DNA from: Mesorhizobium sp.
GTDB taxonomy: Bacteria; Pseudomonadota; Alphaproteobacteria; Rhizobiales; Rhizobiaceae
Reading direction: 5' to 3'
Assembly (NCBI GenBank): GCA_004020645.1
Contig: SAQL01000034.1
Location: 1-64,000 of the forward strand
DNA length: 64,000 bases
Part shown: piece by piece, positions 25,701-32,764 of the stretch
How positions within the stretch are numbered: position 1 is the first letter of the stretch
Layout of the letters: each line of letters opens with the position of its first letter
Position numbers and translations under genes: made by a program
The notes under the pieces: model-generated
The model's database searches: none
What the model was told of the DNA's origin: nothing
What the model saw: the letters and a program-made list of their open reading frames with translations, nothing else

Positions 25701-27934
25701 TCATCATCATCGGCGACCGGCCACAGCTTTATGAGCATGTGCGCCAGTTCGATGAAAAGGAGCAAGCTAGCGGACTTGCATCGCTGAAGCCGCCAAAGTC
25801 GCATACTCCGGCGCTTGACGGCGACAAGTACCAGTTTGGTCGCGCCAGCCAGATTCTCGCCGCTACCCAGGATGTCCTGGAAACCTATAGCGGCCTGCAG
25901 CGAAACTTTCTGGCTCAATCCCATGAAGCGCGAGGCTGGTTTGCCGAGCGTGCCATCTTTGGCACCTACGAAGGCGTTCACCACGAGCTCCGGCGAGACA
26001 TCGGTCAACTGTTGGGCCGCGAAGAGGAGGTGAGTGGCCAGGATATCGAGACCATGTTTGCGAGAGCGCGGCGCGAGATCGAGGTCGCCCGGCATCCGGT
26101 TGCTCGCGAAATGGCCGAGCTGCTCGTCGCCGACCTTGAGGCGTGGGCACAGAAGCCGGAACGCCTGCCCGAAACAGTCGAGCCCGTGAACGATGCAAAA
26201 AGCACGACTCTGAGCGCAGCAGTCTCAGAGTTGTTGCCGGATCTGGCGGATGCCTATCCGGCAACTTCTCAGCCACGAGACCGCATCCGGGCTTTGATCG
26301 ACAACTATCCTGCGCGGATCGATCCTCGCCCGGACGGTTACAACCCGGATGATCTCGTGCAAAGCGCAAACAATCTCTTGAGCCTCGGCATCAAGGTGGG
26401 CACTGATGCCTACAAATCCAACACTGGCGCTCGGCTCTTTTCCAGGAAGAGCCAGGACCTTCAGCGGCTGCTGCATACGACGCCTGGCTTGAGGTCCGTG
26501 CCCTACGTCAAGGGCCTGGCAGCGTCCCTCAACCATGGAAGGTTCGATGTCGATGCAGCCTTGAAGGACCTGGAGGACAACCCCACGCTGACGGCTTCAG
26601 TCATGGAAACATCGATCAATCTCGCTGCGGAGCACGGCATCTTGCGCAGACCCTCCGGCCTTCGGCCCACCGCCGAAGCCGCTGAGGTGATCCCGTTGAC
26701 CCCCGAGGAGGCCTCAGAGCGCGCCCTAAATGAGGTTGCCCGCGCAACAACTGAGGAGGGGAAAATCACCGCAGCGGCACTCAACGTCGCCGCAAGCCTC
26801 AGGAAACTGGAGATCCAGGTGAAAATGCCTCATCTGGAGCGCCGGTTGAGATCGGAACGCTCCATAAGAGAGCAGCTCACCGGCACGAGCATCTCATCCG
26901 GCAGCACTCCACAGCTGATCAGCAGCGCCGTACGGCACGTCTTTGAAATTCCTGACAAAGATTTTACACGTGCCTTCAAGGCAGCCATTCTGGCCTTCGA
27001 GGAGCAGGACTACACCGAAATCGAGGTGACCAACTGGTTCAAATTCGAGCGTCCGACTTTTATCGGCATCCAAACTGTGCTCGCCACAGCAGCAGGCTAT
27101 CGCTTCCAGGTGGAATTCCATACGCCAGCCAGCTACAGAGCCAAGGTTGACAATCACGACGCTTATAAGGAGCTGCAGGAGCTTAGGCGCCGGGATGCCC
27201 CGGAGAAGGTAGAGAAACTTGAACAGAAGGTAAGAGAAGTCTGCAAGGCCGTTGGGAGACCCGAAAAGGTCCTGACCATACCACACTATGGGGATGATAA
27301 GGCCGCAGCACCTGGATTGCGAGCTGTCGGACGGACAACGGAGCCGGAGATCGCCAAGTCACCGGAGGCAAAGGAGATTGTTGCGGCCCTCGGCGATCGG
27401 CCGATCGTGCTCGTCGGCATGCCGGGCGCTGGTAAATCCACCATTGGCCCAATTCTCGCGCGTCGGCTGGGGCTGCACTTCATCGATACCGACAAACAAA
27501 TCGAGCAGAAGGTCGGCAAATCGATATCGGAAATATTCAAAGATCACGGCGAGGAATATTTCAGGAGGCTCGAGGCACGTGAGATCGCTCAGTCCCTCGA
27601 GGGCGGGGCCAAGGTGGTCGCGACCGGCGGCGGTGCGGTCTTGGCCGAGCAGACTCGTCACCTTATCGGCAACAAAGGGGTTTCGATCTGGTTTGATACT
27701 GGCCTGGACGTGATCCAAACCCGAACTAGGAAAGACGCCAAACGCCCGCTGCTGCAAGGCTCCGATCGGGATCGGAAAACCGCCCAGCTAATGAGGGAGC
27801 GCCGGCCGCTTTATCAACAAGCCGACCTCAAGTTTGTCCCACCCCACAAAAACGATAGAAAGAACGCAGATCCATGTGTGAAGGCGCTGCACGCGTACCT
27901 TTGCCCTGTAGCGGCTGCAGATAGCAGCCCCTAG
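19796..27934 (+). CDS. Giant SKWP-repeat type III effector (XopAD/RipS-like) with shikimate-kinase-like C-terminus
   Basis: About 2712 residues. I choose ATG 19796, ten bases after GGAG; the frame also runs back to 19625 through IS21 debris. The first ~100 residues are Ser/Gly/Pro-rich, as in type III secretion signals. Residues about 910-1215 hold eight or more 42-residue repeats with LANLVNGFSKWPQEEN cores, the hallmark of SKWP effectors (Xanthomonas XopAD, Ralstonia RipS). Near residue 1963 a KKLDGDFDGDSVIII segment resembles the catalytic DxDGD of two-barrel RNA polymerases. Residues about 2520-2705 form a shikimate-kinase-like domain with Walker A GMPGAGKST, FIDTDKQIE and GGGAVLAE. I recall similar repeat/kinase proteins in the Mesorhizobium loti type III regulon. 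Injection into host cells is inferred from the family. No tts box is visible upstream, and the stop codon carries an IS630 insertion. Confidence 0.85.
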   Translation: MTGIGRSGKSRIGDAGAGSSSSRSQSGLASGEGSQGFGSVLERMRSEPGKGSLSAGAARGAHDDLGGRSSGPPVPPHPVPAAPRAAAGPRAAGSRRRSVHSMSDGEALAPVASQPSSSGVAVPISSSGEEINEAKRQMHVLVQELEVFEEEGLQNPKSLEDARDQIDRTVNAGAKILHYYASLPPHVARSTLSDAHVRQYRGDVIHRADSANEVAQTIFEKEEENRKRVEDILRGLVNSKATVDQLSRSAPSMAKYHVARMELWDKKVQRHECMRSVYIATANLPSSTAEMRQQEEAALRLHSGWVVNSKVMQLESRINLAQVNMAPQAIMLEAPIRELLIGDNGQTRLLGNFIGEVFPAFVSTAEAVLRKEGRPLEAEHCAVLEGFVERLAAFASASHSVVDRLRDHQAGAGLPLELLTRIVDDAWITADEVIHLLELQPKPPAIALPADAGAAIPAETAGKTTLAESTTAPRKKGKGKSKQAAGSGSSAAGQPSTQVAAAFSDPASAAKVLVRTDLGTKKLVSAEEAQDSASAGAQSAKQAPPSMEALTQARQVKSEGARYVAETVVERLQTQPAEMRACPSTLDEPGRPGLLAPARGPEVQDKTVRLKAALNQAQGLAKALNSQSGHARGEPSQPSDAGVGRTHSGPQDRMSYARVVLRADKTLADKSADSSIGPRRALTGSRGAASGPLHASPQGRQGEAMARQESSLPFERSWLGDQEPSRSQPDTLARHEQSQSNPVAGPERRHYDHVAAQSSNDAPLNDALHKISFARDITEFSSAVVEHDKRLQGQAHRATFLQKAASKFTGHFVPRWEDDVRAGNTWGYATACNATSREPGGQAGMEACRAMAAQVSRLGRALDQVESKTLSLFVLSFSRYPRVAECRNGMITIAKLFHEQPGALSELNGQSLALLVNGFSKWPERENSREATVAVAAQIRRRPAGLSDFGPQNLANVVNGLSKWPQEENLGYATNVVAGELLRRADRLSDFSSQHLANLVNGFSKWPQEENSRQATVAIAGEVLRRAERLSEFTPQALANLVNGFSKCPQEENSRQATVAIAGEVLRRAERLSEFPPQDLASLVNGFSKWPEDCRGAIVSIARAVPRHADRLSGFNGQDLANLVNGFSKCPQEENSCQATAAIAGEVLRSTNRLPDYTSRHLANLVNGFTKWPQEENSRQATAAIAGEVLRGAERLSGLNPQQLANLLNGFDRLAEEEACSQAILEIARRLGQAGQPFRHFTTPELSSIANSLARQNMRAEDAGEIAEAALLKDRLHKLAHYLHYASDRLEEADAVGVTSILKALAKAQLHDDLSLLAAAGINRLAQLHRAPGFALENNLETMGNLCTALLPLARSPRKQLVWHRRQALNLLNDIQPIVEHKIEAHLRASDVERARGPYSTRCLALSIYQVLKARASLAGLLRRPYVEGNKPDLRARRDELQSKTKEVLDSTRELIESDLSSMSWNLIAQIEAEDPTDALDTFMAQNAATVQAQNRASVFDVHQTLRAMDHEPRPPQGEAGLMRLPVVDMQGRQLPTEPEMRYSMFHRLTSGAVKVVAVQLPGKPSPFMLARTLTVEGVPYRMDLFGGSKLKPPQKTLSQVAARIPGRVEAASSGGKLLAIPYAETAPGTAFEQLSRAWAPFKEAYYYTQRRGFAAPPAVRDLGPRDYALEGAFKLSLLPDRPVSEEHPFKLTGPQGPIALQPHDGCGFIKASLAKRMTAVRRAGGQEGLDRVPAFGEGRRSSLPASALQHYPRSEPVADEAREKAAAWLENREGKELTSEELFRTVTGGHIDGPGAVAVPSADKCLHVPTLKSETLTGTSGVLIGRSPYDKPNLRPLSADLVKSAVDGDPTATFLDTCVAIQYSFNVAQKSGEELAADDPTFFAKGILIVVPDEMWPAAYTDRGVVLSAEDVKSHSHWTTGKDRVKQDTPLDCLGILQATEVFAPGSLVAVPTAEQKKLDGDFDGDSVIIIGDRPQLYEHVRQFDEKEQASGLASLKPPKSHTPALDGDKYQFGRASQILAATQDVLETYSGLQRNFLAQSHEARGWFAERAIFGTYEGVHHELRRDIGQLLGREEEVSGQDIETMFARARREIEVARHPVAREMAELLVADLEAWAQKPERLPETVEPVNDAKSTTLSAAVSELLPDLADAYPATSQPRDRIRALIDNYPARIDPRPDGYNPDDLVQSANNLLSLGIKVGTDAYKSNTGARLFSRKSQDLQRLLHTTPGLRSVPYVKGLAASLNHGRFDVDAALKDLEDNPTLTASVMETSINLAAEHGILRRPSGLRPTAEAAEVIPLTPEEASERALNEVARATTEEGKITAAALNVAASLRKLEIQVKMPHLERRLRSERSIREQLTGTSISSGSTPQLISSAVRHVFEIPDKDFTRAFKAAILAFEEQDYTEIEVTNWFKFERPTFIGIQTVLATAAGYRFQVEFHTPASYRAKVDNHDAYKELQELRRRDAPEKVEKLEQKVREVCKAVGRPEKVLTIPHYGDDKAAAPGLRAVGRTTEPEIAKSPEAKEIVAALGDRPIVLVGMPGAGKSTIGPILARRLGLHFIDTDKQIEQKVGKSISEIFKDHGEEYFRRLEAREIAQSLEGGAKVVATGGGAVLAEQTRHLIGNKGVSIWFDTGLDVIQTRTRKDAKRPLLQGSDRDRKTAQLMRERRPLYQQADLKFVPPHKNDRKNADPCVKALHAYLCPVAAADSSP
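22500..23450 (+). repeat. Tandem SKWP coding repeats (126-bp period)
   Basis: At least eight tandem repeat units of about 42 codons within the effector. Two consecutive units (from about 22815 and 22941) are nearly identical for roughly 80 bases at a 126-bp spacing. Others vary: one unit is shortened (WPEDCRG) and two have SKCP instead of SKWP. Recent duplication or gene conversion is likely. Confidence 0.85.
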
Positions 27935-28985
27935 AGCGGGATGAATTGAGTCTGAATCGAAGGGGGATTCCCTAAGGCGAGCAAATCTGATTCAACCTGC
28001 TGGCTGGGTCAGGAGGCCAGCATGGATGGGCAAGCCTTACTCGATGGATCTTCGCACGCGGGTGGTAGCGTCGGTTGAGCAGGAGGGCCTGTCGCGACGT
28101 CAGGCGGCAGAGCGCTACGGAGTTGGAATCAGCACGGTCATCCGATGGGTGCGCCGCTTGCGCGAGACGAACAAGCTGACACCCGGCAAGATGGGTGGGC
28201 ACAGACCGAAGAAGATTGCCGGAGCGCATCGGGAGTGGCTGCTGCGGCGCTGCCGGGCGGCGGAGTTCACACTGCGCGGTCTTGTGGCCGAGCTTGGCGA
28301 TCACGGCCTGAAGGTCGATTACCGCTCGGTGTGGGAGTTCGTTCACGCCGAGAAGCTCAGTCACAAAAAAAGACGCTGATCGCGGCTGAGCAGGATCGCC
28401 CGGATGTGGCGCGCCGGCGAGCACAGTGGGCAAAGTATCAGGACCGCATCGATCCTTCCCGTCTGGTGTTCATTGACGAGACCTGGACCAAGACCAATAT
28501 GGCGCCGCTCAGAGGATGGGCGCCGCGCGGCGAGAGGATCAAGGCCAAGGTGCCGCACGGTCATTGGAAGACCATGACCTTCTTGGCGGCGCTGCGCCAC
28601 GACCGTGTCGATGCACCATGGCTGATCGACGGACCGATCAACGGCGAGCGTTTCCAGCTCTATGTCGACAAGGTTCTCGTCCCAACCCTCAAGCCCGGTG
28701 ACATCGTCATCATGGACAATCTCGGTGCGCACAAGGGCAAGGCCGTGCGCCGTGCCATCCGCTCGGCCGGCGCCAGGCTGTTCTTGCTGCCCAAATACTC
28801 CCCCGACCTCAACCCTATTGAGAAATTCTTCGCCAAGCTCAAGCATTGGCTGCGCAAGGCTGCTAAGCGAACGGTCGAGACCGTCTGTGACGCCATCGGC
28901 CAAATCCTCGGCACTGTCACGTCAACCGAATGCAGAAATTACTTCATCGAGGCCGGCTATGCGCCAACCTAAATTCATCCCGCTC
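27934..28985. mobile_element. IS630-family insertion in a stop codon
   Basis: Terminal inverted repeats GAGCGGGATGAATT at the left and AATTCATCCCGCTC at the right, flanked on both sides by the TA dinucleotide (27932-27933 and 28986-28987) that IS630/mariner elements duplicate. It carries a two-frame transposase gene. The target was a CTAG where the effector stop and the opposite-strand toxin stop overlapped. Confidence 0.9.
28026..28972 (+). CDS. IS630 transposase, expressed by -1 frameshift
   Basis: The first frame (28026-28379) encodes the HTH part (GLSRRQAAERYGVGISTVIRW). The second frame carries the DDE domain (FIDETWTKTN, IMDNLGAHKG, YSPDLNPIEKFFAKLK) to 28972. The frames join at a run of seven A followed by G (28365-28372), a classic A-AAA-AAG slippery site. 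A -1 shift there fuses SHK to KTLIAAEQD, giving a full-length protein. This is the normal arrangement in many IS630 elements, so I treat it as programmed rather than a mutation. Confidence 0.85.
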
Positions 28986-29362
28986 TAGGGCGACGGCAGA
29001 TCGTATCGTGTTACGATTGCAATGCCGTTTTCGATCTCGATTTCGATAACCTCATTAATCAGGAATTCCTCTGGGCCAAGATCCTCGAGGAGAGCATCGA
29101 AGAGCTCTCTCTGTTTTTCAGGCCCGACCTGAGGGACGACGATGATCAGGCCGGCGTGAACCGGTTCTTTGGCATAGAGCTTCCTGAAGTCCTTAGCATT
29201 GTTGGTGACGAAGGTGAAATCCTCATCGATAATGAGGGGCATGAGGTCCCAGTCGGTTTCGCCGCTTAGCCCAAGCCAGTTGACGTGGTTTGCTTCATGT
29301 CCGCGTTCTTGGGCTACCGCAACCAGAGACGTGTGCAGGCACTCATCGATCAGAAACCTCAC
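28985..29362 (-). CDS. DUF5615 PIN-like toxin
   Basis: A 125-residue Mut7-C/PIN-like protein (DUF5615). The N-terminal FLIDECLH and the later TNNAKDF carry the acidic residues expected of the fold's metal site. Such proteins pair with DUF433 antitoxins, and a DUF433 gene lies directly upstream with a four-base gap. RNA cleavage is the predicted toxic activity. Its stop codon is completed by the end of the IS630 element, so the protein itself is intact. Confidence 0.8.
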   Translation of the reverse strand: MRFLIDECLHTSLVAVAQERGHEANHVNWLGLSGETDWDLMPLIIDEDFTFVTNNAKDFRKLYAKEPVHAGLIIVVPQVGPEKQRELFDALLEDLGPEEFLINEVIEIEIENGIAIVTRYDLPSP

Positions 29363-29366
29363 GAGG

Positions 29367-30017
29367 TCACACGCGTCTTGACCTAGCCGACGGACGTGGG
29401 TCGCCCTTCAAGACCACGCGCTTCGACGACTTTATTTTCACGCCCTGCTCGACCAGCTTCTTAGGTCGCCCACGAACTGGGTGCGCGGCGACCCACATCC
29501 TGGCGAGCTCAATCACGCGCGGCGTTAGCTTCGGATATCCCTCCAGAACCTCCGCTTCATCTGCGCCCTGCGCTAGCATCGTCGTGATCATACGAACAGG
29601 GATGCGGGTTCCTTTGAAGACAGGCTCTCCACCCATCACCCCTTTAACGCGGCCGATGGCGGCCTCCGCTTCATCAAGATCCACGATGCGCGCTTTGAGC
29701 TGTTTACGTGCCTCGGCGACGTCGACGATCAGCAGGTCGTCGGCCCTTACGGTCTTGGCCCTTGGGGCAGCTTTGATTTCCTCGAACAGGCGGTAGCGAC
29801 GATCAGCGGGCAATGTCGCACCCACGCCATACCAAAGCTTGAGCCGCAGCAAATCCTCGCCGGTCAATGCCCGTCGGACGACCCCACCGATGCGCCGAGC
29901 AGTGCTTGGCACAGTATCGACAATGCGTTTGTCGATCGCATTGTGTACCGCCTTGATTCCGATCCCGCTGACGGCGGCTGCCTCTGCGGGAGTGTAGATG
30001 CGAGCAAGTGCGCCCAT
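29367..30017 (-). CDS. DUF433 antitoxin with N-terminal MerR-like HTH
   Basis: 216 residues. The N-terminal part (YTPAEAAAVSGIGIKAVHNAID) looks like a DNA-binding helix-turn-helix. The C-terminal third holds the DUF433 core (GGEPVFKGTRIPV, then MITTMLAQGADEAEVLEGYP). It is first gene of the toxin-antitoxin pair and probably autorepresses it. An AAGGAGAAGAA ribosome binding site precedes ATG 30017. Confidence 0.8.
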   Translation of the reverse strand: MGALARIYTPAEAAAVSGIGIKAVHNAIDKRIVDTVPSTARRIGGVVRRALTGEDLLRLKLWYGVGATLPADRRYRLFEEIKAAPRAKTVRADDLLIVDVAEARKQLKARIVDLDEAEAAIGRVKGVMGGEPVFKGTRIPVRMITTMLAQGADEAEVLEGYPKLTPRVIELARMWVAAHPVRGRPKKLVEQGVKIKSSKRVVLKGDPRPSARSRRV

Positions 30018-30615
30018 TATTCTTCTCCTTGTAAAGAATAATATAGGCCGTTTGACCCCCTCCGTAAAGGCACGCGTCTTTGGAATGACGGCGGTAGCAA
30101 AGGCGGTGGTGAGCCAAGAGGCCTCACAAACCCGTGAGGCTCGAGATGGCAGACTCGGCGCAGTATAATTGTGCTAACTGTCGAATTTGCAGTTGGCGAC
30201 AAACGACACACGAGTTCGTCGCTGGCTTTTAACTCTGCGAAAGGCGCGTCTTCGAGCGCTTTGAAACCCTTCACCCAACGGGATCGGGACCAGCTGCAGG
30301 CCATCTGTATCAAGCTTTGGACCAAAACCGTTTCCAAAGAGATCGGCGCTTTATCGTGTTCCTCTTGAGCTCACAACGGTCTCGCCTACGTCGCTCACGA
30401 GCGTTCTCTCTGGGGTCTCAAGTTGGGCTTGCCCGTGGCCACGAATTTTTGGGCGGCAGCGGTGCACAGGCCGCATACCGCTGCTTGACGCCGCTGATCG
30501 GATCAATGTCCGAAATTTGCCTACGAATTTCGGACATAGGCGCCTTGGCGCCAGATTGGCTATGGAAAAGCGGGACGCACCCGCAAAGCACAGCCATAGC
30601 GTCGCTCGCGCCGAG
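30018..30615. other. Gap between toxin-antitoxin pair and ScpB-like gene
   Basis: About 600 bases without a convincing gene. A 65-codon plus-strand frame (30171-30368) ending LQAICIKLWTKTVSKEIG has protein-like composition but is unrecognised and lacks a ribosome binding site. The notable structure is a perfect 12-bp inverted repeat at 30506-30537. Confidence 0.4.
30506..30537. repeat. Perfect 12-bp inverted repeat with 8-base loop
   Basis: ATGTCCGAAATT and AATTTCGGACAT flank the loop TGCCTACG. There is no T-tract on either side, so it is not a classic terminator for the ScpB-like gene that ends at 30616. It could be an operator, a recombinase site or an RNA hairpin. Confidence 0.5.
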
Positions 30616-31347
30616 CTATTCCTCCATATCGGCTCCGGCGTTCGCGTAGGCGCCAGCCAACTCTTGCATGATGTCACCCGCCAACAGCTTTTCCTTGCTG
30701 AGTAGGCCGGCGTCTTCCAGCGCCTCGAAATCCGGCAGGTCGCGCAGCGTGTCGAGCCCGAACTCGAGCAGGAATTCTTTTGTCGTCACGTAGGTGTAGG
30801 GCGCGCCCGCCGTCGGGCTACGCGGACCGGAAGCGATCAGGCCGGCACCGCGCAGATGACCAATAAAATCGCGACTGATCTCCTTTCCGAAGAAAGACGA
30901 CAACTCGGCACGGGTGATCGGCTGGAAGTAGCCGATGCACATCAGCACGAGCACCTCTGACTGCGTGAGGTCTACAGCACGCTCGCTACCGCCGACCGCA
31001 CAGCGGATGGCGTCGGCATAGGCCGGCCGGGTCAGGTGCTTCCAGCCACCGGCGACGGCGACGAGGTCATAGGGTCGACCGCGCAGCTCCTCGCGGATGT
31101 CGTCGATCAAAAGGTCGATGCTGCAGCTCTTGCTGACGACCCGCGCAAGCACCTCACGTGTCACCGGTTCGCTGGCTGCAAAGATCGTTGCCTCGACGCG
31201 CTGCATCCATTCGCGCCAGCGCGCTTCCGGCGGTAGATGATCCAGCTCCCGGTCAAACAGCTGGTCAGCTGATCGCCGTTCGCCCGATCGACGCTCATCT
31301 GACCGGCTCCCACCTCGCCTGCGCACTGCCTCCGCCATGGTCGTCAC
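30616..31347 (-). CDS. ScpB-like segregation/condensation protein (copy 1)
   Basis: A 243-residue ScpB-family (KITE) protein. Visible blocks are EWMQRVEATIFAASEPV, the first winged-helix start, and ELSSFFGKEISRDFIGHL in the second. Chromosomal ScpB bridges SMC and the kleisin ScpA; here no ScpA or SMC gene accompanies it. It overlaps the DUF1403 gene (GTGA, 31344-31347), so the two are cotranslated. ATG 31338 is an alternative start. It is clearly homologous to the second copy at 49087-49782. Confidence 0.8.
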   Translation of the reverse strand: MTTMAEAVRRRGGSRSDERRSGERRSADQLFDRELDHLPPEARWREWMQRVEATIFAASEPVTREVLARVVSKSCSIDLLIDDIREELRGRPYDLVAVAGGWKHLTRPAYADAIRCAVGGSERAVDLTQSEVLVLMCIGYFQPITRAELSSFFGKEISRDFIGHLRGAGLIASGPRSPTAGAPYTYVTTKEFLLEFGLDTLRDLPDFEALEDAGLLSKEKLLAGDIMQELAGAYANAGADMEE

Positions 31348-32366
31348 AGCCCGTAGATGCGGAAGGTGGGGCGGCCCGACAGCTCGCGCACGGCACCGAG
31401 TTCGACCAACCGGTCGAACAGGCGGCGCAGGCCGCGATCGCTTATGCCTGCGATCCTTTCCGAGGCTACGACCGCATCATCGGACAGGAGCTTGTCGACG
31501 ACAGCGCCCGCTGCCTTGGCCCTGAGTTTTGGCGCAACGGCAAGCAGCCGGTCCGCGCGGCGCTCGAGCTCGGCGGAAAGATCAATGCCGCGTAGCGCCG
31601 CGCGTGCCTGCGCGGCAAGCAGGTTTTTGGCACGCTCAGGATCTGTCGCAAGGCCTGTCGTCACAGAGCTGCCTGCCGATCGACGCGGGCGACCGCTTCT
31701 GCCCACGATCGCTTCGGCGCCCAGCAGCGGCACCGCATGTGCCCAACCCATCCGTTGCGCCAGCAGGGCATCGGCGAGCCAGGTCCCGACGGCGCGCGCA
31801 AAGCCGTAGTGTTCGGCGGCCGTGAACGCGCCGGTCAGCATGCCGATCGTTCCGATGCCCGCGGAAAGCTGCCGAAGATCGTCCGCCAGGTCGCTGACTG
31901 CGTCGTCGTCGCGGCGCAGACCGAGGTCATCCAGCGCCGCGCCGATGCTGGCCTCGGTCAGCAGTTTCTCCACAGGCGTGCCGGCCAGCCGGCGCCAAGC
32001 CAGCAGCATCGATCCGGCGGGACCGACGGACAAAAATTCGCCCGGTCGCGTGAGCAGCACGGCGTCGCGCAGCGCGCTTTCACCCTCGACGCGCCCAGCC
32101 TGCCTTGCCGTCACCGCTGCGGCGACAAGCGCCAGCCGCTGCCTCCAGGCGCCGGCCCATCGCTCCTGCCGGCGGACCACTGCATCGAGCCCGCCGATGG
32201 CGGCACCTGCAACGAGCGCGATATCCTCAACGTCTTTGCCCGCCACGGTTTGCGCATCGGCGACGGCGCGGCGCAGCCAGGTCGGGACGAGGACCGCCGG
32301 CGTGGCGATTGGCGCTCCAGGGAGCGGACCAGGGTGGCGCGAGAGGGATTGGGGCCGCAGAATCAT
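31344..32366 (-). CDS. DUF1403 family protein (copy 1)
   Basis: About 340 residues, alanine- and leucine-rich, all-helical in appearance, with the family blocks WAGAWRQRLAL and ADALLAQRMGWAHAVPLL. The C-terminus (SERIAGISDRGLRRLFDRLV, then ELSGRPTFRIYGL) looks like a winged helix. I choose ATG 32366 (MILRP), which aligns with the MIRLD start of copy 2. DUF1403 has no known function; its genes in rhizobia recur beside ScpB-like and tyrosine-recombinase genes, as here. Confidence 0.75.
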   Translation of the reverse strand: MILRPQSLSRHPGPLPGAPIATPAVLVPTWLRRAVADAQTVAGKDVEDIALVAGAAIGGLDAVVRRQERWAGAWRQRLALVAAAVTARQAGRVEGESALRDAVLLTRPGEFLSVGPAGSMLLAWRRLAGTPVEKLLTEASIGAALDDLGLRRDDDAVSDLADDLRQLSAGIGTIGMLTGAFTAAEHYGFARAVGTWLADALLAQRMGWAHAVPLLGAEAIVGRSGRPRRSAGSSVTTGLATDPERAKNLLAAQARAALRGIDLSAELERRADRLLAVAPKLRAKAAGAVVDKLLSDDAVVASERIAGISDRGLRRLFDRLVELGAVRELSGRPTFRIYGL

Positions 32367-32425
32367 CGAAAGCACGATGAATCATGGCGGCGCTTTTGGC
32401 AACAGAATTGGATAAAAAGCGCTGC

Positions 32426-32465
32426 GCTTGTCGGCACAATAAAACGAACGATAATGCATTATCGG
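32426..32465. promoter_or_regulatory. Palindromic block upstream of DUF1403 (copy 1)
   Basis: Contains the perfect 16-bp palindrome CGATAATGCATTATCG (32449-32464). Read towards DUF1403, it continues into a segment shared with copy 2 (TTCGTTTTATTGTGCCGACA here). It lies about 85 bases upstream of the DUF1403 start and 300 upstream of the divergent recombinase. Operator, promoter or recombination site are all possible. The rest of 32367-32764 shows no gene. Confidence 0.6.
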
Positions 32466-32764
32466 ACGTATGGCGCTAGCCTGCCAGAATCATGTTCCTG
32501 TTCACCCCAGATCGCTGGAAAAGCCCGCAAACGCACGCTTTTGCGGCGCTTGCTCGTCCTGGTTCAGCAGATTCTCGCACTGGTGCTGTGGACGGATCGG
32601 CCCAGATGACTGGATTCAGGCGCCTCGCCGCGGCAATTGTGCGTTCGCTCGCTGTCATCGAGACGGACCATTGCCGGCCGCGTGCGCTGCTCAGTCTCAT
32701 CCAAAGTGAATCATCCTAATGGATACGAATCCACCAACCCATTGAACACGCATTTTGCAGTCTC

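Noticed and set aside
28026..28972. IS630 transposase as a frameshift pseudogene
   Set aside because: The two frames meet at a seven-A slippery site and both ends of the element and its TA duplications are intact. Programmed frameshifting is the simpler explanation.
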